The notes: generated by a model not told the origin, from the letters alone. A stretch of 64,000 nucleotides of DNA from Isoetes taiwanensis (GCA_021234155.1 JAJEKV010000190.1:54044-118043), one strand, 5' to 3'; positions 45,050-57,559 are shown, numbered from the stretch's first letter. Translations and numbers: made by a program.

Positions 45050-46395
45050 CTAGAAATGTATAAGGAGCAGAAGCCTTTAAACATTATAAGAAGGAAGGCA
45101 ACCTGTTATACCATAAGAACAAGTTGCGACTCAATCATCGTGTAAGGAAATTGATCCTTCATGACATGCACAACAGCCCAATAGCCGCCATGCGATTCAT
45201 GAAAACATACTTCAAAGTGCGCGCAGCAGCCTATTATTGGCCAGAATGAAGAAGCAAGTAGCTCGCTACATCGAGAATGTCAGCCTATGTCGCCAGACGG
45301 CGGCGCAGCTTCAACCTGTGAGCATTAGAGCCATTAGCGTGCCAAACGCTTAAGTGGGAGGTGATCAGCATGGATTTCATCACTGTGGCTTCCAAGAACA
45401 AGAAGGGGAAAGGATGCCTTGATGGTAGTGGTCCATAAGTTGTCGAAAATGGCACATTTTGTGCCTTGCGTAACCACAGATATGGCTATGGATACAAAGA
45501 AAGCTCTTCACCAAAGAGATCTTCAGTGCCATGGCATGCCAAGGGAGATTATCTCCGGCAGTGATCCGGTTTATGAGTGCCTTCCGGCAAGACCTCTTTA
45601 TAATTATTCAAATAAAGCTATCCATGAGCACGCATATCATCCTCGACGGATGGCCAAACGGAGCGGACCAACAGATTTTGAGGACATGCTACTTTAACTA
45701 TGTCCGAATAAGCAAGGTATGTGGAAGAATTTATCCACTTGGTGGAGTTTGCATACAATAGCACCAAGGTGAATCATCCCAAATGTCGCCGCTTATGATT
45801 AATTACGGCTATCGCTGTTTAACCCCGCATTACTTGGCACAACCCCGTGGTCAAAAGTGGAAGTTTTGGCAGCCAGATGTTGGGCGATATGCGCCAGTGG
45901 GAAGAAGTTAGAGGATATTTGCTAGCAGCAATAAGTCGATTTAAGAGCATCACACAAGCAATCGAACAGTGAGAGTTCAAAGTTGGAGATGATGTTTGGC
46001 TCAAGATCAAGGTGAAGCAGCAAAGCTCAAGATTGGGAATTGCAAGAAGCTTGCTCCAAGGTGGGCCGGACCTTCGTAATAGTCAAGAGAGTAGGTAATC
46101 AATCCTACAAGCTAGACTTGCCAAAGACACCTAAAGATTCATAAGGTCTTCCACGTGAGTTTGTTGAAGAAGCACACTTCAAATCCGCATTTAAGTCTTG
46201 GACACTCCAACGCTGTTGGAAATGACAGAAGAGCACCGAAATAGTTCCGCAATTGATTCTTGATAAAGCTTTCAAGAAAACAAGGAGGTCGGAGTTCCTC
46301 CAATATTTGGTTAAGTGGAAACACTTACCTGGGAAGACGCGACGCGGGTACTTAAGAAAGATCTAGTAAAGCAAGACTCCGCAGTTTATGGAGCA
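45050..46395 (+). pseudogene. Element A integrase with C-terminal chromodomain
   Basis: HDMHNSP...FMKTYFKVRAAAYYWP and the following Cys pair (45,160-45,300) form the HHCC zinc finger. KWEVISMDFITVASKNKKGK (45,352-45,411) holds the first catalytic Asp. HGMPREIISGSDP (about 45,517-45,556) holds the second, although the Asp lies in SGSDP where SDRDP is usual. TDGQTERTN-like sequence and YVEEFIHLVEFAYNSTKVNH (45,723-45,780) cover the third acidic residue. EFKVGDDVWLKIKV (45,970-46,015) is the C-terminal domain. The terminal QYLVKWKHLP (46,300-46,330), then TWEDATRVLKKDL in shifted frame, is the chromodomain. The integrase inserts cDNA; the chromodomain probably guides it to modified H3. Confidence 0.88.
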
Positions 46396-47300
46396 ATGGG
46401 ACGCAAAGTCATCTCCGGGCGAAATCGGCTCAGTACGTCGATTTGTGTAGATTAGTTCTTGTATAGTTAAGATTAATCACGCATGCAACCCATGCTAGGT
46501 ATGGGTCGCATGCGCCGTTATCGGCGATGGGACCACTACGGTGATCTCTAGGGCGGGTGTAATGTCAATGTAGGCATGACCGCTGCCGCTTGGGCGAAAG
46601 TGGAAGGTAGATCCAAAGTCTACTAAGTAGACGACTTCGAGAGAAAGGGAGGTCATTAAGGAATGCACCGATAGGAAAAACACCTCTAGCCCCATATATG
46701 CTTTGATAGGAGGAATCAGCCTTCACGCCCATATACGGAAGGACCTATCCTCCACGCCGGCAACTAGGGTGTAGGCATGAGCGCATATAGGCATATAGGC
46801 GCCATCTCCACGGCCATAATGGAAGATTCACCCTTCCTACGGAGATTAGCCATGCATCCATGTAGATAGGTGGGGTGGTCACCATATAACCAAAATTTTA
46901 TTAATAATTAAAATGGTACTAACATAGTGTCGACTGCCAATAGAGCCCCGAGGGCAAGGAGATCGAAGATGAAGACTTGCAACACAAATTTTGTTGGAAT
47001 GTGTTGCAAGGAATGAAGAGTACCCCTCAACAATAATTGTAGTTATGAAATGATAAATTCTTGATAAACTTAATTGTTGTGATAAGTAAAACTATCGAAA
47101 GTAACTTACTTAAAGATGTTATGAATTGATAAGTTATTTTATAATATAATGGCGGCCATAATGTTCTAAAAAAAATATTACCTTAAGGTAATCTTAATAA
47201 ATGTGTAAATATCATAGTAGTATATCGTATGTATCGTGGTGATTGTAGGTTAGATGATCCCAAGGTGGAGACCCACGACCTGGACAAAGATCATTTCAGT
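46396..47300 (+). other. Element A 3' untranslated region
   Basis: About 0.9 kb without coding signal. It is AT-rich after 46,870, with TATATCGTATGTATC near 47,220. It is duplicated at 34,800-35,745 in the truncated unit. Confidence 0.7.
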
Positions 47301-47310
47301 TGGGGGAGAA
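47301..47310 (+). other. Element A polypurine tract
   Basis: TGGGGGAGAA directly before the TGTGACG start of the 3' LTR. The equivalent in the truncated unit is GGTGGAGAGAA. Confidence 0.8.
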
Positions 47311-48954
47311 TGTGACGCCTCCAGACGATAGATACCGTCCCGTGATCGATAATCGCATCGCCTCACACACGCACACGCCACCGACCGACGCTGTAGCCAA
47401 GTGGGTAGCCCCTAGGGGCAACTTGCTAAGAATGTGCATTAGTATTAATGTGCACATTTTACCAATGTACACATTAATGTGGGCACACATTTCCATGTGG
47501 ACACTTCATGCCAAGTGGGCCATACCTATGTGCAATTAATGTGCACATTTACCAATGTAATGTGGGCACACATTTCCATGTGGGCACATTTTGCCACCTA
47601 GCCATTAAAGGCAAGGGCCCCATTCCAACATCCCACATGCCTAAAGGGATACTCTTGGAAACTCCTAGCCAACCCATGTCTATTTGGCTGAGGAAACCCT
47701 AACTTACCCATTTTTCAAGCTTCTAGGGTTTTTAGAGCTCTGCTTTGGCTGTCAAGAGCCAAAACCACTTCCTGCATTCTCGGCCCCAGAGAGAATTGCA
47801 CTGGCTAGTTTCCCCCTGATCTGAGTGTTTCAGCGTGATGGCTCTAACCTGTGTCGAGGAGCCACTAAGGATCAGGTATTTGTCAATTAAATAGTCTAAA
47901 CCTTTATTTCAAATATAGAACAAAGAGGTTTAGCCTATTAAGCTGCCTGTATATGTTCTAGATCTCTAGATACCTCTAACTAAAGAACCTAACTCTATGG
48001 ATATAGATTAGATATAGTTCATTTTTCCGTGATATATGGATGATGGGATCTCATGAACTCCTTGTATTGGGAAGTGTAGAGACCAAGCTTGGTAGTAGAT
48101 GCTCCTAGATTAGCCTCTAGCACACACTCATAGATCTGGCCTGGGTATGCCAAGAACCACACTCAAGTCAGGGTGAAGGCCACCAAGAAGGAGGTTCATG
48201 TTCCTCGACTTCTGAACGCATCCTCCGGGTGTGTGCAAGGCCTACCAGGATCATATAGTGACTATAATCTAATGGCCTATCACCGAAAGTGTGGGTAGGG
48301 CATGGACTCGACACCCGTGAAGTGGTGCTACCTTCCAAAGGGTTCAGCTCATACGGGCAAAGGGTCTCAGTCACCTTTGGAGTCAGTAATAGTGATCTCC
48401 TGGAGGGAGCGATCCCTTCCTTATTCTACCTGAACTGGGAGGATGAGACCTGTGAATAGCCCCTTTGGCTTAATCGGGCGGGCCAAGGCCAAAGTCCCCG
48501 ACATCTCTTTCAAACTTACTCCGCAAAGTGTGCAGCCGAGGGGCGACGGGAGGGACAACTCCTTATGCCATGTTCATATGCCGCCTAACCATTTCCATGA
48601 ATTTCGTCATAATGAACTGAGACCTGCCGGCTACCATCCCCTCGAAGTCCGAAAGTCTTGGGTAGGACTCTATATGTATTGTGCTCAATTCTGTTTATGT
48701 AGATGATGGACCACCTTGAGGTGGATATGTGCTTATGTTTATGCATAATCGACATGTATGTTTACGCTTTCCGCGTAGCCAGGTAGGCCCCCGAGGGAGA
48801 TCAGGTAAATGACTCTTCACTCTTCCCACTGAACTCCGCCATGGTTGGGTAAAGGTTTCATGTGGAGGGTCTCAGACGGGCATGTGGAGCCGGGTATGGG
48901 AGGAACTCCGGTTGTACTCTGCGAGTGCACCGTGATACAGTAGGGGATGCCACA
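47311..48954 (+). repeat. Element A 3' LTR
   Basis: 1,644 bp from TGTGACGCC to GGATGCCACA. U3 direct repeats lie at about 47,435-47,590. Blocks align end to end with the LTR at 35,756. Differences are mainly small deletions or insertions; for example, the CTATTTAAGG box reads CTATTTGGCTGAGG here. Confidence 0.92.
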
Positions 48955-49320
48955 TCCGCCACTGCCCAACCATTACACTACCGTAAAATGACTGATCACC
49001 ATCAATCTCTATAAGTCGACCATCATGTAAAGGCGTGAGCTATTGTTCTCGCTCTCGAATGAGCTCTAATTTCACTTCTATCTCTCTTTCCAACTCGACC
49101 ATATTGAAGTCGCCAACGAGCAACCATGCAACATTCGCCTAAGCCGGAGAACTTACTCTCGAGTTGCCCACAAAGCACCACTGGCGAGGTTCTATTATGA
49201 GCACATACATTTATCAAACCCCATTCTGGCCCTCATCTTTCCATTTGATTATTATCCAACCTATCCGCTTTGGAGGCAGTGACATCCACAGATTTACTTC
49301 CATGCAATACATACACTTTA
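48955..49320 (-). pseudogene. LINE2, 5' part: AP endonuclease fragment
   Basis: Minus strand: INVCAHNRTSPVVL (about 49,165-49,215), then ANVAWLLVGDFNMVELEREI (about 49,075-49,135). The GDFN motif is the core of the LINE apurinic-type endonuclease, which nicks the target. The fragment ends at the gypsy LTR at 48,954, and the RT part of the same LINE lies left of 33,905. The insertion of the gypsy tandem plus a deletion explains the gap. Confidence 0.75.
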
Positions 49321-50827
49321 GATCACAGCAGACACCACATATTATAGTCCTGGCCCAAATACATTAGCTACTTTTATGTATCATCACAAGGCATTTATGT
49401 TTTGGGAGGCAATAAAAGGTCATAGAAAACTTAGATGGTGTAAAGACAACTGTTTTCTTTTACTTGGGGAAGAAGCCACTTCACATTCCCAAGACAATGT
49501 GTCTATGTATAAAATATTATGTTCCACCTCCATACTTTAATAGAGCCACCAACCATGTCCATTCCTGCATGGTTCTCAAGGAGGTCAGCCCACTTCGCCC
49601 CGGAACTTGGCACGGGAGCCTCCTCCTGCTCTGACCCTTCCATCAAGAGAAACAAGACTTTGGTGAGGAGAGCCTCCTCTCTGCCTTCTACCCCCCATTA
49701 TTTTGTCAGACCGCAAGGGAAGAGCCTCCTCCCTCTCTCGCTTCCACCCTTCCATGCAATCATATCGTGGAAATGCTCATGACATGAGACACATGTTGAT
49801 CAGCTCTTATTAAGTAAAATTTTTTCCACTAATATTTGTCTATCCTCATGTAATATTTTCATGATGTTTTGAACATTTTCATGCCGCCTTTGCAATTCCC
49901 GATCTTCTCAGAACTCAGCCCTAGCATCCTCTTCTCAAAAGCGGGAGTATGGCCACCTTCATGGATAGTGGTTTTAAAGGTGCTGGTAGTGGAGTAGCAA
50001 CAATGCAGGGTAGCTTGATAGAAGGAACAAATGTGAGGCAAGGGGATACAACAGAGGGGGAAGTGCATAGAGGAAGAAGGGACCATTGGTAATATCTCTT
50101 TAGTAATGGTAAATTTGCACAAAGTAAGTTGATAAAATAAATCAAGAAGCTGAGGCCATTGCTAACCGCAAAGCATACTGAAGATAGCCACTTTCATAAA
50201 TCCACACGTACCAAAGACTCACTGCAAAGAAGAGAAACACAAATTTTAGCACCATCAATAATAGGAATGGGGCTGATGAGTACCTGTAATTCATTAGCAA
50301 TACTCTATAAGAAATCCATCAAGAGATGGAGGAAGATTAGGAATAGAAAACCAACATGGCATCCCTAAGAGTGTGAGTCGCATCAGAGAAAATCCAAAGC
50401 AGTAAAGGCTGGTACAAAATATAATCACTCCACATCGGGTCCACACCACGCGTCACCGCCATTCCATACCCACAAAGATCATCAAAAAACGATCAAAAAG
50501 AACTTCTTTATCCAAAGATCTTTAAAGCACGACATGTGGCAACCTAATCTCAAGACACCGGTACCAACCAATAGCCAAGCTTCCTAATGCCAAGAAATGC
50601 CCAGATATTGAATAACCACACTAAACGACAAATAAGTTACTAATATACTTCAGGTAAGTCATTATCAATTCCCAACCATCATAATTCCACGCTTGGTTAT
50701 ATTCTTACACACTGTGCTGATAGAAAACTTCATTTGCATAGTAAATCAAGCTCCAATCAGTCTCCTTTGCTCAACTCACCCAAAAGATTACCGAGATCTC
50801 TTTTATTGTCCCTAATCATCACATCAA
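49321..50827 (-). other. Possible LINE2 ORF1/5' region, not resolved
   Basis: Frames reach 87 codons (49,859-50,122 minus) with no clear motif. The position upstream of the LINE endonuclease and before the next candidate fragment makes LINE 5' sequence plausible. I see no gene. Confidence 0.3.
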
Positions 50828-51250
50828 TTAGTTGTAGCAATACGATAAAGTGACGTGAGTTGGATGACAGTCCTTGATCCAATCAATACCAAAGCCCTCG
50901 CTAGCATTTACTCCGCGGTTGAGGACCTTCCAAGGGAATAACGGGCCATTCTTCCATTCTATCCCCATTCTCAATTTCAAGAACACTTCAAGTACTCCCC
51001 AATACTCGTAAGGAAATAAATACACATTCATACAGAAAGGCCCAAGTCATGACATGAGGCAAGCCCAAAATGGCTGTGACGGAGAACAACAAGCTTGTCC
51101 ATGCCGAGAAAAACTCTATTTATAAGGGTTAGGTTTCATCCCATACTAAGATTTCAAGACTTCTTTAATGAAGACGTGGGCATCGCATTTTAAGTGTTAA
51201 GTGGAAGATGTTGTATTTTGGGGTTTGAAAAAATGGTGACTACCGCTTAT
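50828..51250 (-). pseudogene. Possible LINE ORF1 fragment (DUF4283-like)
   Basis: The minus-strand frame 50,828-51,031 contains LFPYEYWGVLEVFLKLRMGI, resembling the LPxEYWxxExLxxIxxxxG pattern of the DUF4283 domain in plant LINE ORF1 proteins, which bind the LINE RNA. It lies 1.6 kb upstream of the LINE2 endonuclease, the right order for the same element. The match is short. Confidence 0.35.
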
Positions 51251-51865
51251 GAAGAACAAGAATTTCTATCCCTTTGGAAAGCAAGAAAGGATGCTTGGTT
51301 GAGCTTATTCAGAGCCATAATCTAACTCTAGCAAGAACTAAACTAGAGTCTTTAGCTGGGATGTGATAAGAGTAGACCCCACCATGTGTCTCACACAAAT
51401 GTACCATCTTCCTCGTGAGAATCTCCGAATCACAAAGAAATAGAAATAACAATTTGGAGGGTTATACTCTTCGATCATTATCCCTAATAAATTTGAGGAT
51501 TATGGCTAGCAATTCCATCAAGAAGAAGAGGAAAACTTATTTCAAACTTAACACTGTACCCCAGCATGCCTTCTAAATAAAGAAATCTAGGACTAAGGAC
51601 TAGCCTGGAATATCCCCGAATCAGATGGAGTTTCTAACGCTTATTCTTTGGATGTTGAAACAATATTCTTAATTCCCTGTGTGGAGTTTTAACATTATTC
51701 TTTGATGCCATGAATGTGAGCTTCAAGCAGACAGAAGTTCTAATCTAGTTATCTTTCATCAAAGTTTAAAAATGTTTTCATCATCATTTCCAGTAAGATG
51801 CCGTGATGTCATTTCTATTTATGCAATTGCATGCTGATCCCTACTACTTGAGGATCTTACATAAG
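51251..51865. other. No gene recognised
   Basis: AT-rich DNA between the LINE-like fragment and a gypsy LTR. No poly(A), TIR or coding motif seen. Confidence 0.35.
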
Positions 51866-52860
51866 TGTGACGCCTCCCCTGCACTCATATACGATGTCTT
51901 CATCATATAAATACGTGAAACTCTCCCATGGCAATCACATCATCGTGAGAAAGGTTCTCCATCTACCCTGCCACTTGGGATGGTCAGGCCCTGAGTGAAG
52001 GACACTAGGTGCCATCTGCCCCATTTCTAAGGGGAGATCCTAGATAGCTGGAAGACAAATTTCATGTTGTAGCATCCGCACACAATACATCGAATAGTAT
52101 GCCACCTCAAGGGTACCCATCCATCATCAATAATGTTTTAATAACATCCCAACAACAACATAACATATGCAATGACATCAATTTGGGGCTCTAAACCAAG
52201 GCCTGTGACTTTAGGAAATCAACTGACGTCAAGGCCTCGATAACAAATGCATCTTAGAATCAGAAAGCAATGGTGCTGGTCAGATAGAACAATGGTGTAA
52301 GGGTAATCCACTCCATCCGCCTCCTGCACACTTGCGATAAGTCAATTCATGCTATGACGTGAGTTATAGCCTCTGAGACGCAACTCATGGATTCACTCCC
52401 ATGAGACTACTCGGTTTACATCTCCTCAAACCGGCTGAGACAGGAGGAAATGAATTCACCTGCACCATGATGTTTCCATGGGTGGTTAGAGGATCACCGT
52501 ACAACACCACTGTGACCACGATCCCAGATCCGACTTCAACTTCCCCAAAATCCACAATGACTGGCATTTCATCGAGCCCAAGACGCCCCTTTAGGCACAC
52601 ATATCTTGTGACCCATGGGGGTGTCGTATCTACACCTACCAACAACACGAGGACCACTATAAGCCTAGCACACTATAGGAATCCTATAGTCAACCAGGTA
52701 GGATCACCTCCGCTTCACCATCATGCTCTCATGGTCCGGGTGTTGAATCACAACACAGCATCCACGGCCGTGGGCTCTTGTGCACAGCCGCAATTACTGA
52801 CGAGAAGCAAGCATCACTAAATCTAGAGATAGATTTTATGTCTCTACTCTTTTGACCTCA
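51866..52860 (-). mobile_element. Diverged LTR fragment related to element D
   Basis: It starts TGTGACGCCTCCC. Short blocks follow the D LTR in order and spacing: AGAACAATGG...CCACTCCATCCGCCTCC (52,287-52,322), GGGCTCTTGTGCACAGCCGC (52,771-52,790), and the CTCTAC box near 52,840. Substitutions are frequent, unlike the D pair, so this is an old copy. Its outer end cannot be placed beyond about 52,860. No PBS or PPT found. Confidence 0.6.
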
Positions 52861-54565
52861 ACCCGCTAGAGAGTCAAAGACAATAAGCCAACTTGGAAAT
52901 TATGCCCAAATTGGGGTTAGAAACTCCATCACTTAAGGTGATCACCATACAAGAATTCTTGAAGAAGAAACTCAAATGTCAAGTACTCACAACTTTCCTA
53001 ATTCAAAAATAAGGGGTCCTCGTACTCAAATCATGTAGTTGGTATAGACTAGCTGGGATTTCGGTGGGTCAAATGATTGTGGACTGTGTAGAAAGTTAGG
53101 CATGCAATGGGAAAGATCTTGATCGAAACTGAAATTAAATCATGAGATATTCAATCTCAAAGTTGAGTCAATTTTGGTCAATACTACCAAAACCATGCAT
53201 GCATCTCGAGTTTTGGAACTTGAAAGCTGCGTGAGGGATCTTTTGAGAGATTTCAAAATCAGGTGGAGTATAGGTTTCAAGGATCTAGGGCAGACAATCA
53301 ACTTTATTTTGATCACTAAACTATTTTTGCATCGCTTTTGTGAATAATGTACCAAAAATCATATCGCATTTAATGCAAAATTATAACTGAGTTTGGTGGT
53401 TTTTCTGATCTTTGTGCACACAGTGCAAATATAGTTGAAAATGAGGTAACCGGTCATATGCAAAGAATGGATTGGTAACTTCATCAGAAAATGTTTGTAT
53501 GGCAAGAATACTAGGAAATATGATAGCCAAATTTTTAATACTTATGTGTACTTTTCATTGATGTAAAGGTAATAAGATGATATAGGTCATAGGATCATAA
53601 ATCAATCATCGTAGAATTCCCAAAAGATCATGTAATAACATCAATAGGATAATCAGCCCAGCTTTTCTCTTTCTTTCAAATCGAACTGTGAAATGCTCAA
53701 AACTTCATGAACGCTCTTCAGATCATGCTCAACATGTATCAATGTTGAGGTTTGATAAAACTGGGGTTTCTAAAGTTATGTTGATCACCCAAATTTATTT
53801 TCAAAAGTTTTGTGAATCCGCATCTTAGCTTCAATTATGGGTTTGTTGTAGCTAGGAGAAGGGAAAGAAAGATTGAGGAATTTAAGGCAGAAAACCGAGG
53901 TATCGCATTCAATGATATTTCTAATTTAGGGTCTTATCGAGGGAATCCTATGACATCTTTCGAAAGTATATTTTGAGATCTCTACTTTTAAAAAAAAATC
54001 AATTTTCAATGGTTTAAATAAGAAAATCAAACCTTAGGTTTCTTGGGAATCTCTAGGATCTTGAGGGTGCCTCCCAAGAATTTGGGGCATATCCACCTCA
54101 CTCACGTGGGCATAGAGCATCTCATGGTATCTAGAATGGTACCCAAGTTATTCACCTAGAATTCTAATGTCTATAGTAGGTTTGTTTTTCAAAGGCAAAG
54201 GCAAAAAATGGGATGGAATATGGGATAGAAATGATCTTAAGGATAAGACAAGGAAGGAGGAATTGATGAATCAAAGCAAAAAATGGGCAAAGCATAGAAG
54301 GATGAGATGGAAGATTTGAGACAAAAAATCCTAGGATCACCATGGTCTTCTAAACTCTAACTTCCAATCTCAAAAAGTATCTTCCAATCTTCTTAACCCC
54401 AAAATCTTGTAAAGCATCTTTGACTATTTTGACTCCTGCTAAAATGGAGTATCTCCCATGGAAGTTAAATCTAAAGATAATTATCCTTTGACTCTCCACA
54501 TCAATGTTGACTACCAAGCTCTTTCTTTGACTTAGTCTTCCTAGCTTCCAATACATAAACTAACA
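52861..54565. other. No gene recognised
   Basis: AT-rich. A small stretch near 54,100 contains CACGTG (G-box) without promoter context. Frames up to 71 codons carry no motif. Confidence 0.35.
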
Positions 54566-54590
54566 CTAGTATGTTGCCCTTTGGGGCAAC
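54566..54590 (-). mobile_element. Second Helitron-type 3' terminus
   Basis: Minus strand: hairpin GTTGCCC-CAAA-GGGCAAC, then ATA and CTAG, followed by T. It has the same form as the end at 10,351 but a different hairpin sequence, so a separate family is likely. No Rep/helicase frame is seen to its right. Confidence 0.45.
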
Positions 54591-54767
54591 ACCCTTAATC
54601 CCATGAAACACACAAGAGAGCAATCATCTAAAGCATCTATCATCATTCTCAAATAGACTCAGAATATATCTAATCGCTCATCTACTCAAACAAGGGTTAA
54701 TAACACAAACTATAGTAAAACTAACCAAAGATTCCAATGGAGCCAAGATCACAAGAACACCACAGGA

Positions 54768-55910
54768 TGTGAGTTTTGTTGTGATTATCTCTAAGCTATA
54801 ATAAATAATATAAGTGACGTGGGCATAAAGGGTGATGTGGCAATGAACCATGGGAAGGAAGTAGAATTAAAAAAGGCCGAGAATGAGAAAAGAGGGAAGA
54901 GATCGTGAGTGACAAGAAGAGAGAGAAATAGTGATTTGAAGAAGTTTATTTTAGAGGTAAGATTAAGCCTGATGTTTGTTTAAAAAAAAAAGGAATTCAT
55001 CTTGAGAGCAACAATAACTATTAATTGCTCTATCCTTATTGCTCTATCCTTATTGCTTTTTTCATCATTGATCAAGTATTTATTCTATGAATGTGCTAAA
55101 TCAAGGGGTTGTGAAATTCTACACATCGCATCTATGTATACATCTCATACACCCCATACACCTAAATACATATATACCTACATGGTATAGTTGAATCCAT
55201 ACACATAAAAAGAAATGCGAAACTCACTCATTGCATTTACGTAATGTAACAAGAAATGAGGAGCAAAGAGAGGAAGAACATATATCAAAATGAGTAAGAA
55301 CTCTACCATTCAATAAAAACGACATGAAAAACTGCATTTTCAGTGAGTTGGAGTCTTCTTTTCCTCGACCAACTGCGAACCGCTCGATTCTACAAAATTA
55401 AACCGCAAAACTTGAAGCCCGGATTCATAAAGCAACAACTAATAGGTCAGCCTTTCCCCTTCCTCGGGATCCCTTTCTTCACTTTTAAGACATGATGACG
55501 CTGATTTTTCGATTTTGCGCTATATTTGTTGTTTCGATCTGGCGATTTGATTCATGATTTTTCTGATTAGCGCTTTGATTTTGATTTTGCTTTATCCTTT
55601 TTTTGCTTTGATTAAAGAAAGTTTTTAATGAACTGGTGATAGCTTTTGTTTGCGATTTTACATGATGGTTTGATTTAGAATTTCATGATGTCGATTTCCG
55701 TGGATTTTTTACTTTGATATTTTTCTGACTGTCGACGGACCTCGACTTGATATGAACGATGACAATTAATTCTTTTCATGAACGACCATGAATTAGGCAA
55801 ATTTGGGAACCTTATTTTGGGGTATCGCAGAAACAAGTGCTCTGTAATTTTGATTCTTTGCGATCAGGCTTCTAAACTATGAGTTGGATATTCTTGTAAT
55901 GAACTAAGGG
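54768..55910 (+). repeat. Left LTR of an old gypsy remnant (with insertion)
   Basis: 54,768-55,010 and 55,795-55,905 match 58,710-59,050 in two blocks, beginning TGTGAGTTTTGTTGTGATTA and including ATAGTGATTTGAAGAAG and GGGGTATC...AAACAAGTG. About 780 bp between the blocks (55,010-55,795) is absent from the right copy and probably an insertion. It starts near a triple TTATTGCTCTATCC repeat. Confidence 0.65.
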
Positions 55911-55920
55911 CCGAATTTTC

Positions 55921-57105
55921 CATTGCCAACTCCACTGGGTAGATTCCTCCTGATCATTTTGCCGTAATGAAGGAATTGGTCACGCTTAATCGGAAAGGGA
56001 AGATGGTCTTCATAAGAAAGGGAATCCAGCGATTCCCAGATATCTTTTGGTCCGGCCTGGGCTTTACAAGCCATGTCAGCCATGAATCGTAGGTAGACAA
56101 GAAAGATCAAAAATAAATAGACACAAAGATCACAACGATGCAAACATAGAGCCTAAGTGGGGTTAGATGTGAGAAAACAATCAGCTCAAATCGATGGGTT
56201 CTTGGAGCCACAGTAATAAAATCCCCAAATGCCTAGTTTTAACTCCTATGCTGGATTATGCTATGAAATCTTCATGTGGAAAGGAAGGCCTACTGGGATG
56301 GGTTGTTGTCTAAAATGGAACCCAGCAAGCGGTTCTTTTGGCCATCAATCTTACCTCTCTTTCTCTCTGAACAATCGATCGCTTATCTACACCGTCAAGT
56401 TCAAAGATGGTCGGCGGATTTAGGCAAAGTATCTAGTTAGTTTGAATTCGTTATATCATAGTAATATAATACAAGAGATATAAATCAATGAAAAGAAATA
56501 ATAAAACATTATATTGGTGGTTTATTGGTTGCTGGTTTTCAAGCTAGCGACTGAGTTCAATTCTGCCTAGGCAAGGTGGTTACCTAGGTATTTCTTTGAG
56601 TTCGCTTTAGGCTTAGCTAAACTCCACAATTGTTCAGTGTAGATCATTCTAGTTTTGCTAGATATTCTTTGCAAAGATCAATTTAAACATCCTTTATCTT
56701 TTCTTAAAAGATTTGATTTCCATCTTAAATATTGATTAAATAGGCTATAAGATATTTCTATAAGAAGGCTAAAATTACTTGATCTTTTATCATGTTGCTA
56801 GCCTAGCTCCATCTTTGTCCTGCCCAGCTCTCCTGTGGAGAATCAAGGTAAACTTTGAGGCCAATGAAAAGAATACCACACCAGCGCAGGGCACCGATGA
56901 AGCTCAAGGTGAGGACTTACATTGGTCAGCCGCTTAATCAGATGAAGGTGGTCTCATGAGCTAGAGACCAGTAGCTCGTGATGCCGCACATGCTATTTTT
57001 GCCAGGGTCGAAGGCGCGTGCTTTGCGCCTGCGGATCCGGAGGTATTTGTGTTATGTATCTGGTATTAATTGGTGCCTGAATGGCGACCGCTACAAAATT
57101 TTGTC
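55921..57105 (+). repeat. 1.2 kb direct repeat X, left copy
   Basis: Matches 61,167-62,402 along its length: GCCAACTCCAC...GGTAGATTCCTCC at the start, CATGAATCGTAGGTAGACAAGAAAGAT, TTATATCATAGTAA, and an end near TATGTATCTGGTATTAATT...GCGACCGC. The copies differ by both substitutions and indels. The right copy ends ACCGCCACA next to CATGGTACAGATCAGGG, which resembles an LTR end plus PBS. X may therefore be an LTR of another family. Confidence 0.6.
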
Positions 57106-57559
57106 TAGACTTCCAAATTTTGTTATGCAATAACGCTGATTGGCAAATGATTATTGACGAGGTGAAAAAGGTTTTATTGCTACAGACAATTATTTCGGGA
57201 CCAAAATTGAAGAAGTACAGAAGATAACTGAGATAAAGGATAATTATAGTTTGAAAATAAGAATATTGAGATATGAACAAGAGTTTGTATTCCTAATAGA
57301 TCACATTAAAAAAGAAGATATTAAAACAATGTCACAAGAATATCAAAGTCATCCGTGGTTTGCAAGATATAATACAAGGTAAAGAGAGAAGTTTCTTTAT
57401 TGGGATTAAAAGATTATGTCCTGTAAGTACATCCAAATTTGTGTGATGTCTACTTGTTAAGGACTGAACAGATTAGGGCACCGCCTTTACAACAATACTC
57501 ATTCAAAGAAAATAAACTATCAAAGATGGATTTATAGTAGGATTGCTAAGAACACAAAC

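Larger units (their letters stand above)
35756..48954 (+). mobile_element. Element A: full-length Ty3/gypsy chromovirus carrying an H3/CENH3-like ORF
   Basis: The element is 13,199 bp: 5' LTR (35,756-37,392), PBS, paired hairpins, internal TATA, H3-like ORF (38,051-39,298), second hairpin pair, second TATA, unknown ORF (39,997-about 41,480), gag, protease, RT-RNase H, integrase-chromodomain, long 3' region, PPT and 3' LTR (47,311-48,954). There is no target duplication because the left LTR is shared with the truncated unit at 33,906-35,755. LINE2 endonuclease sequence lies directly right of 48,954, so the insertion was into LINE2. The same gene order as D, but with different U3 sequences, shows two related families that both keep the histone ORF. 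Confidence 0.93.

Noticed and set aside
52401-52820. 139-codon plus-strand frame rich in Thr and Pro
   Set aside because: Lies in the diverged D-type LTR, with no domain and no promoter context.
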